NCBI GenBank assembly: GCA_022432975.1
Contig: CM039508.1
Coordinates: 50,371,646-50,435,645 of the forward strand
Direction of reading: 5' to 3'
DNA from: Begonia masoniana
Lineage: Eukaryota; Streptophyta; Magnoliopsida; Cucurbitales; Begoniaceae
Length of the DNA stretch: 64,000 nucleotides
A program made the position numbers and the translations under genes. The notes under the pieces are model-generated. The model was not told where the DNA came from, made no database searches, and worked only from the letters and a program-made list of their open reading frames with translations. This document shows positions 57,352 through 64,000 of this stretch, in pieces (the stretch's first letter is position 1; the number at the start of each line of letters is the position of its first letter).

Positions 57352-58890
57352 TGTTGCGAAAAATCGTACTACGCAAGTGCACGTGTCGCAAAAGTAATAA
57401 AGTGTGTATTAAGTACGAGTGTCGATCCCACGAGGAATAATTATGTTAAAAGTTGAATATCTAATTTCTAGTTTAATTTGAAAAGAAACAATAAATTTAG
57501 TGATTTGGATTTTTAAAACTAAAATAATTCAAATAAAATAAGTGAACAATTTAAATAAAATATTCTAAAATAAAGAAGTAAGATTATATGTTGAGAAAAT
57601 CCAGGGTTCCGATTTCACTTAGCTAATCCTATTTATCAGACCTAATTCAAATAGTTAAATCCTATTTCTATGTGTTGATGGCAATTTCACGAAAATATTT
57701 ATCAATCTCTCTCGAGCAAAGATAAACTTATTCAACTAACGAATTATCACCTCTCGGTCTCTAATCCTGAGAATTAATTGAATACATTAGGAACAAGAAA
57801 TTATATTACCACTCAAACGTCCTAACTATCTCTAGCCTAGGATCCTTTTTAAGGCAAACTATTCAGTGCACGGTTAAATTCTCCGCTCTCGCATCCCGAA
57901 TCAACCCTAAAGTTCTTAGTTTTGGTGATCAAGCAAACCTAAGCATTACGTTCAGAATAGATTACTCAACACAAAACAGAAACAGGAAATTAAATATTTG
58001 AATTAAGAAAAACAAATAATCATAACTAGGCTACATCGAAACCCTAGAACAAACGTATAGTTCATGCTAAAAGGTAAATAAACAACGATATTAAGGAGTT
58101 GCATAATTAAAATGAAGAAATAAAAGGAAAATAAAAAAATAGCTGTCGCCGGAATTGCTCCTCGCCGAAAATTGCCTCGGTGAAGCTCTCTGCCGCTGCT
58201 CCAGGATGTAGCTTCTTAATCTCCAAGCGCTAGGTCTATTAGGTTTTTAATAGTTTCTTTTAAATCGGTTAACGGCTGGGATTAAATTTGATTTAAGTTG
58301 AATGGCTCGGATTAAAACAACGCATCATTCCATATTTGTAGATGATAAGCGATCGATCTCTGGCATGTGGAAGAGATCGATCGCTGCTTCTTAATTTGCT
58401 GCATCTCTCGCCGAATCTTTGCTGTTTCCTTCTCTTTATGCATTGGCGATCGATCTCTGGGTAACTTAGAGATCGATCGCTGCCTCTTCATTCTCATCCA
58501 TGTATGGCGATTGATCTCTGGACTTCATAGAGATCAATCGCTGCTTTCAAGCTTTGTGCTTTTAAACATGCTGCATCTCTTTCAAGCAATCATGCACTAT
58601 GTGTATTACTTCTTCTTTCTTTTCTTTATGCAAGGCGATCGATCTCTGCCAAGTTACAGAGATCGATCGCTTTCCTCTTTGCAATTCTTCTAAATTCCAT
58701 CATCTCTGTTCTTCAGACTTCTCTTTTCTTGTCTTCAACTTCACTTTAATTCTTTTATTTTCTGTCCCTGTTCTGGTTAAAATTACTGCAACTTGCACAA
58801 AATATATTAGATTTTCTTCCAATGCTTGAGAAAAACTTATCAAATCAAATCTAGAAAGTATAAATAAGTGTGTAAAATACACACTTATCA
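57352..58890 (-). repeat. Athila 5' LTR
   Basis: Near-identical to 49549-51086. It carries the same four hairpin units at about 58349-58384, 58446-58480, 58507-58541 and 58635-58670, and ends at the PBS. Confidence 0.93.
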
Positions 58891-59761
58891 GGAGGAAGAG
58901 AGAAATGCTCTCAGGCGTACGCGGGAAGCAGAGAAGAAGTGAGGGAAGAGAGAAAGAATTATGATTTTATAATTTAGTTTGGCAAGTTACCGTTTTGCCC
59001 TTGCATTGTTTTTATATTAGTTTCGTCCTTTGTTTCGTGAATCGGCCAACTGTTCGGTCTCTCCAAATTTCCTTGCTTCACCAATAGATTCAACTTATTA
59101 TTTGAGATCTAACAAAACTATCCGTTCGCAATTTGGACCTCGTTTACTATTTTTACTAAAACGTCCTTTACATTACGATAGAGGTAATTACTCGGAATGT
59201 AGCGTTATGATTCCAAAAATTCCCTAAATTTTCTTAAAATTTCAATTAATCGTTAGGGCCGTAATAAAGCTTTCTTTTCGTAAAACGGACATGATTTGAC
59301 ATATTTACAAAAATGTCATTATATAATAAAATATTAATATAATATATTAAATCCAAAATCCGTACAAGCCAGGTATTACAGTCGTACCCCAATATCCTCC
59401 CCTCACGGATTTGTTTGGCAAATACTTCTTAACCGGTCACCCAACATGGTACTGCTCTCATTGGAGCACTTTTAACTTCGAAGTTCTTAGGGGATCCGTT
59501 GTCAATTGTGCTCCAGAACGCGTCTTATTATCTTAGGAGAGTTTTCCTTACATATGTTTCATTTTCATATACCTCCCCAAACGATGTAGGATTGTGACGA
59601 CCCCCTTTTTACGACCCGAGATTTGCCTATACTCGAGTTCGGGATTTACCTACACTCGGCTTAGGTCTCAAAGTTTGCCCTGCAACCCAAGATTTTCCCT
59701 GCAACCCAAGATTTGCCCCGCAATCATGCTCATACGTACATATTCGGGTGATCACAAGATC

Positions 59762-60364
59762 TCATGTTCTAGGCGTCAATATAGAACAACGAATGATTAG
59801 CTCCCAAATGATTTGATTTGTTATATTTTGGATAATTTAAAATTTTAGTTCTTAAAATTTTTAGTTTAGAGAATGTTTCAAATTAACTTCATGCTTTGAT
59901 TTAAATTAACAATTACCTTTGTAGAAAATAATTCAAAGTATTGACTTTTTTATTCAGATAAGTGTGGAGGGCAGATTCTATTATTATTTAAAATACAAGT
60001 CAACTTCCCTTTAGCTAATAATTGGAGTTTATAATATAATGATCGGTTAATCCAAACTAAGCAGATTCTTCCAAACACCGAATATAAGTTCTTGATTCTC
60101 CATGCGCTTACACACAACTTAAACGAATCTTATATATATATATAGTTTTTTTAACAAGGGTATTCCAAAAGATGAACTTTTGAACTTGGTATCAACTAAC
60201 TCGAGAAAAAGAAACGTGGGTAATGTAGAAAAGAGTTCATATCCTCCTCAACTCAAACAACATCATCGAATTGTTCGTAAATAAAGTTTATTTTTTCACA
60301 ACAAACATCAAAATTCAAATATCAAGCAAGGATATTTTGTTTCGGAGAGCTTCAGAAATTCCAT
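59762..60364. other. 3' flank of NRT2, no gene seen
   Basis: AT-rich spacer between the Cassandra TSD and the stop codon of the nitrate transporter; a TA run lies near 60130-60145. Confidence 0.5.
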
Positions 60365-62114
60365 TTAAACGTGAGCAGGTGTCGTGTTTGGTGGAGTAGG
60401 AGCAGAAGCAACCCGTCTTCCTCGTTCAGATCGACTGTTTTCAGCGAACTTGATACTCTGCTGGTGAAGCCCCTTCTTCTTCTCATCCTCATTCCATTCC
60501 GACCCGTAATAGAATTCTTCTGTACCTTTCTCTACGCTCTTTGACGGCGGCAAGAACATGCTTCCCCACTGTGGAAAGTGAACCAGAGCAACTGGCAAAG
60601 TGCAGGCAATGATCATTGCCCCCATGTAAGTCAGACCTTTTTCTGTAGAAAAGCTTGCGCTTGTGAAGAATACTAACTGCGTCAGACCAGAACCGAAGTT
60701 CCCTCCTGCCCCGGTCAACCCCGAGATAATTCCCAGGGAGCGGCGAGAGATGAAGGGGATGATGCCAAAAGTGGCGCCGCACGCCGCCTGAGCTCCGAGG
60801 GAGAAGAGAATCATGGCGACGATGGCGATGGGGAGGGAGTTGGCCTCTCCCAGCCAAACGCAGAAAACTCCACCTAGGGTTTGGACGATCCAGAGGGTCC
60901 ATAGCCTTCCTCTCATTCCAAAATAACGAGCCGCGACGTCGGAAGCGTACCCACCGAAAGGACGAGCCACTAGGTTAGCCATTCCGAAGCTCGCTGCTAT
61001 GATTCCGGCAGTGTGAAGATTTAGGTCAAACCTGGATGGAATGAAAAATAAACGACGGTTGGTTTTCTGAATTGAAACTATGTAAACTAGTTTATAAGAC
61101 GAAATCAGACGAACCTGTCGTAGAAATACTCAGCGATGACGTTATCAGTAGAAAGCTCGACTCCCATGGAGTAGCCATAGAGGAGGACAAAGATCCAAGT
61201 TCTGTAATTCGTAACCGCATACCAAAGAACCTGCAAAAAAGTAAAATCGAATTAGGCCGGAGAATGTTCAATCGGACTTGGTTCCGGTAGAGACGAGGGC
61301 TGACCTTGGAGAACTTGTCTTTAGCAACATCACCCTTTTTCTGAAGAGTGCTTAGATTTCCATCAGGCAAATCTTGGCCTAGGGTTAAAACCAGGATACC
61401 CATGATCACATGCATCCAACCGGGGATGAAGAAGGCGATTCTCCAGGCAGTAAACGGAGTAGAACCCATTCTTTTGATAATCTCATAAAGAAACGGCATC
61501 AACAGCTGAGTCGCTCCTCCTCCCATGTTCCCCCATCCCGCCGCCGTTCCGTTGACCAGCCCGATGATCTGGCTGTTGAACATGGTGCTCATCCAGTACT
61601 GGCAGGAGACGAAAGTAGCCAAAGAGAATCCGATCATGAACCGCACCGCTATGTACCCGGCCGCCGATGATACAAAAGACATGCAGAAGACGGTCGGAGC
61701 GGAGAGCATGATGAGAAAGGCACAACCATAGCGAGGACCGAGGAGGTCGCAGACTGCCCCCATCACAAGCCTCGAGAAAATACTGCCGGAAACCGATGCG
61801 ACGCCGGCGTTTCCGATGTCTGGTTTCGTCAGGTCAAGATTGTCTCTGATGATAGGGACGAGGGGAGCGGCGGCGAAGGTGGAGACGAAGCAGGTGAAGA
61901 AAGAAATCCACGATAGGTGGAAGGTTCTCATATGGGGATTAGCGAAGGAAAAGAGCTTGAAAACCTTCGCCTTGTGTTCAGAATCAACCGGAAGATCGAA
62001 CTTCGCGGTCGGGTCGCTAGGCACCATCGGTGAAGCAACAGAAAAGGCGAAGGTCTGTTCTCTTCCTGTGACTCCATGCATGGAGCTTCCAGGTGAACCC
62101 TCGACGCCCGCCAT
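60365..62114 (-). CDS. NRT2: High-affinity nitrate transporter NRT2
   Basis: Three exons: 62114-61305, 61230-61115, 61031-60365; 1593 nt, 530 residues, the usual NRT2.1 length, all GT-AG. It is a 12-helix major facilitator of the nitrate/nitrite porter family in the plasma membrane. It moves nitrate with protons and needs the partner NAR2 (NRT3.1). Visible motifs: the MFS loop [17 protein letters not shown] (114-130), nitrate signature 1 [12 protein letters not shown] (192-203), signature 2 [12 protein letters not shown] (416-427) and the conserved tail [12 protein letters not shown] near the C-terminus. The N-terminus ([20 protein letters not shown]) matches the NRT2.1/2.2/2.4 group. No frame damage. 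I cannot say which paralogue it is. The Cassandra/Athila nest lies about 600 bases downstream of the stop. Confidence 0.95.
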
Positions 62115-62216
62115 TGTTATCTAGCTCTCGAGCTTTCTCTTTCAATGGAGTTAAGCGCCCGAGAGTATGATACCTGAATGTTTACGCTGGTGCAGAATGC
62201 AGATGGGACGTTGGGT

Positions 62217-62224
62217 TTTTATAG
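62217..62224 (-). promoter_or_regulatory. TATA box of NRT2
   Basis: TATAAAAA on the minus strand about 105 bases upstream of the ATG at 62114, predicting a leader of about 75 bases. Confidence 0.55.
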
Positions 62225-64000
62225 AAGAATAGGAGCGTTGACATTGGAAGAGGTTAAGGGAGATTCTAATTGCAGTTGTTGCAGAGAGATTAGAAGATAC
62301 CCGGTCGCCGCATCTGAGCAATGAACAGTTGAAAGTCTCATCGGATATCCCAAAGGAGCATCTAACCTTTGGCAAGGGCCCACAGTCTAGTAGAACAGTT
62401 TTTCTATTCAAAGTCTTTATCACTTCCATTTCATTTTCCTAAAAATTACAAGGTTTATAAATAAATTATTCTTCTAACCTATTACAATTACAACTCGTTT
62501 TGTGCTAAATTCAAGAAAAATATTCATCTAGACTCCCGCCTAAAGTAAACAATCTTGTACTGTGAGCATCGAGAGACGCTGCAATTATGTAAAAACTAAA
62601 ATCGTTGTTTAAGTATATATAAATATAATACTAATATTTAGGGTTTGGGAAATAAGACTTGAACAAATGATTGGCTACATAATCATTTTGTACCCTTATA
62701 TTTAGGGTTTGGTAACCCCTTCAAATTCTTCCTCTTCTTGAGAAATTAATGCGATTCTTATTGAATAAACCTGGAGATTTTATTAGCTTACTTGGTTGAA
62801 AGGGTGATAGTAAAGAAGGGTGACCACAAAATTTAACCAAACATAAAACACGACAAAGAAGAAGTCAAAGAAAAAAGTTGTCTAGTTAACATGATACTTT
62901 TGCCGAATATAAGTCCAAGTCCGTACATTGATTGATTCATGACTTGTACTTATGTCCAACGAGCTCATCCAGAGATTGAATGAGTTTGATTTTGATCTAA
63001 AACTGTGTTTGATTATATAACTAATGTTAACCTTATCTATGACTCAATGGGGATGTCAAACTACTCCACATCATCAAAGATGGTTGAAACTAAATGTTGG
63101 AGTAATAGGTCTTGCACTAATGAAACTCATTGTGCAACTTGTTTCTTGAAAACAAAAATGATCACACTCTTACCTAATTCTAATAAAATTGTTCAATCAT
63201 CACTTTGTAAAGATAAAAGAAATCGATACATAAGTAGAGTTATGTATCTATTTTAACAATATACTTTTCGGACTGAGATCTAAGAATAAATCTGTACAGG
63301 TCAACTTTAAGTGAATAATAACTTGTTGGTATGCTTGAGACTCCACATTTACTGTTTAGAAAACAAAAACATATTTTATATTTTTCAAAATTACATTTCA
63401 TAAAGTATTTGCAATCATCTCTTCCAAGCATACCCTTTTTTCCTTAGCTTGTTGTTGAGTTCCTCAAATAGAGCAATGGGTCAAGTGAAATTATGTGAGT
63501 AACGCTTACATCATAGTTGAATTATATTGTGCTTAGTTAATTTTGTATAATCTATAGTTTGGCTTTTCATGTTATCTTGAAACGTCACGTATTTTGGCAA
63601 ATTGAGGATTAAGAATTCGATCTAATATTCTCACAAAAAAACAAAAAGTTTGTCCTATTAAACAGTCCATGTATTGCTGAGTTGGCTAACCCTTTTGATC
63701 GTTTTGCCAAAATTCAACTCCTCGCAATTTGCAGCCAAAGAGTTGTATTAAATATATATAATTAAAGATGAGTCACACCGTACAGCGTCATTCTAAGGCA
63801 TTATTGTACATTTGATTGTTACTTCATGGAATATGTTATTTTTATTATAAGTTTATGCAACTTATTATAATAGGTATCACGTGGATGTATAATATTTTGG
63901 GATCTTTTATTACTTCTTTTTTTTATTATTAACATATAATATTTGTTAATTTCTAAAACAATGCATCTTTGAGGCTGTCAAATTTGCCATCAAATAACAT
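62225..64000. other. NRT2 upstream region and spacer to the window end
   Basis: No gene seen; AT-rich. About 62540-62600 may be another fragment of the dispersed repeat (GTAAACAATCTTGTACTG). The longest frames (about 80 codons) have no recognisable features. Confidence 0.45.

Larger units (their letters stand above)
49549..58890 (-). mobile_element. Recent Athila-type Gypsy retrotransposon, gag-pro only
   Basis: 9342 bp with a perfect TSD GGAGG (49544-49548, 58891-58895). The LTRs are 49549-51086 (1538 bp) and 57352-58890 (1539 bp); by eye they differ at roughly ten bases and one single-base indel, so insertion is recent. Minus orientation: 5' LTR, PBS for tRNA-Asp, gag, protease, then a duplicated non-coding region, PPT and 3' LTR. 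Reverse transcriptase, RNase H and integrase are absent, so it depended on an autonomous partner. Athila identity comes from the gag sequence, the PBS and the '..EQCNAITLRSG' motif. Confidence 0.92.
47577..59380 (+). mobile_element. Gypsy-type solo LTR (about 2.46 kb) interrupted by Athila
   Basis: It starts TGTCACGACCCTAATAC and ends GCCAGGTATTACA. Without the Athila element and one TSD copy it is about 2.46 kb. It sits in the Cassandra 5' LTR; flanks are AATCG (left) and GTCGT (right), so the TSD is imperfect by one deletion and one change. Phrases such as GATAAAAATCTCAGCAAGCTC are typical of long Gypsy LTRs. There is no internal domain or second LTR. ORFs within it (48565-48908 region) have no recognisable domain. 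Confidence 0.65.
45671..59756 (-). mobile_element. Complete Cassandra TRIM, split by nested insertions
   Basis: Minus orientation. The 3' LTR is 45671-45721 plus 47118-47454, the internal domain 47455-47524 (70 bp), and the 5' LTR 47525-47576 plus 59381-59756. Just inside the 5' LTR the minus strand reads TGGTATCAAAGCC (47510-47522), a one-mismatch initiator-tRNA-Met primer binding site. A G-rich tract before the 3' LTR (GGGCCCCCGATGGGG) serves as the polypurine tract. Both LTRs carry the 5S-like domain (about 47150-47245 and 59410-59515). Flanks are AAATC (45666-45670) and AGATC (59757-59761), a TSD with one change. No protein is encoded, as expected for this family. Confidence 0.87.

Noticed and set aside
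61410..61731. Plus-strand frames over NRT2 exon 1
   Set aside because: Antisense shadows of a well-defined transporter exon.
63005..63431. 83- and 63-codon frames near the window end
   Set aside because: AT-rich chance frames with no domain or conserved motif.

Overview
The window is nuclear DNA of a eudicot plant. The evidence is AT-rich intergenic DNA, GT-AG introns, plant-only gene families (FIT-type bHLH, ZAT zinc finger, RAX-type MYB, HIPP, NRT2, SCPL) and plant LTR retrotransposons (Athila, Cassandra, chromovirus, Copia). No tRNA genes, operons or CRISPR arrays were seen. Exons were joined by eye from reading frames and splice consensus; except for FIT, every joined multi-exon gene closes in frame.

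Layout. 1-92 (+) is the 3' end of a plastid ribosomal protein L9 gene. 1.58-2.30 kb (-) is a two-finger C2H2 repressor. 3.07-4.90 kb (-) is a FIT/FER-type iron-deficiency bHLH gene with four exons, a frame problem in exon 2 and transposon pieces in two introns. 5.28-5.70 kb is a solo Cassandra LTR carrying a 5S-rRNA-like domain. 8.45-9.28 kb (-) is a DUF1635 coiled-coil gene next to a tandem duplication of leader-like sequence. 9.6-17.5 kb is gene-poor. 17.60-20.03 kb (+) is a nine-exon serine carboxypeptidase, and 23.49-24.68 kb (+) a subgroup-14 R2R3-MYB.

26.3-33.1 kb is a decayed minus-strand chromovirus broken by at least four later insertions, three of them with exact 5-bp target-site duplications (TSDs). 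33.62-36.10 kb (+) is a peroxisomal 4CL-like acyl-CoA ligase (4CLL7 type). 39.46-39.97 kb (+) is a heavy-metal-associated protein that has lost its prenylation cysteine. 41.60-43.07 kb (+) is a DnaJ-type zinc-finger protein, probably plastidial.

45.67-59.76 kb is a four-element nest. A Cassandra TRIM holds a 1.4-kb palindromic element in one LTR. In the other LTR, at the equivalent nucleotide, it holds a Gypsy-type solo LTR. That solo LTR holds a recent 9.3-kb gag-pro-only Athila element with near-identical LTRs and a perfect TSD. 60.37-62.11 kb (-) is an intact NRT2 high-affinity nitrate transporter. The rest to 64 kb looks empty.

The host genes are not a functional cluster, although iron (FIT), metal (HIPP) and nitrate (NRT2) functions occur in one window. 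The most unusual signal is a set of insertions with palindromic structure, TG...CA ends and 5-bp TSDs (66 bp in a FIT intron, 869 bp, 1396 bp). They look like products of a retroviral-type integrase acting on inverted LTR ends.
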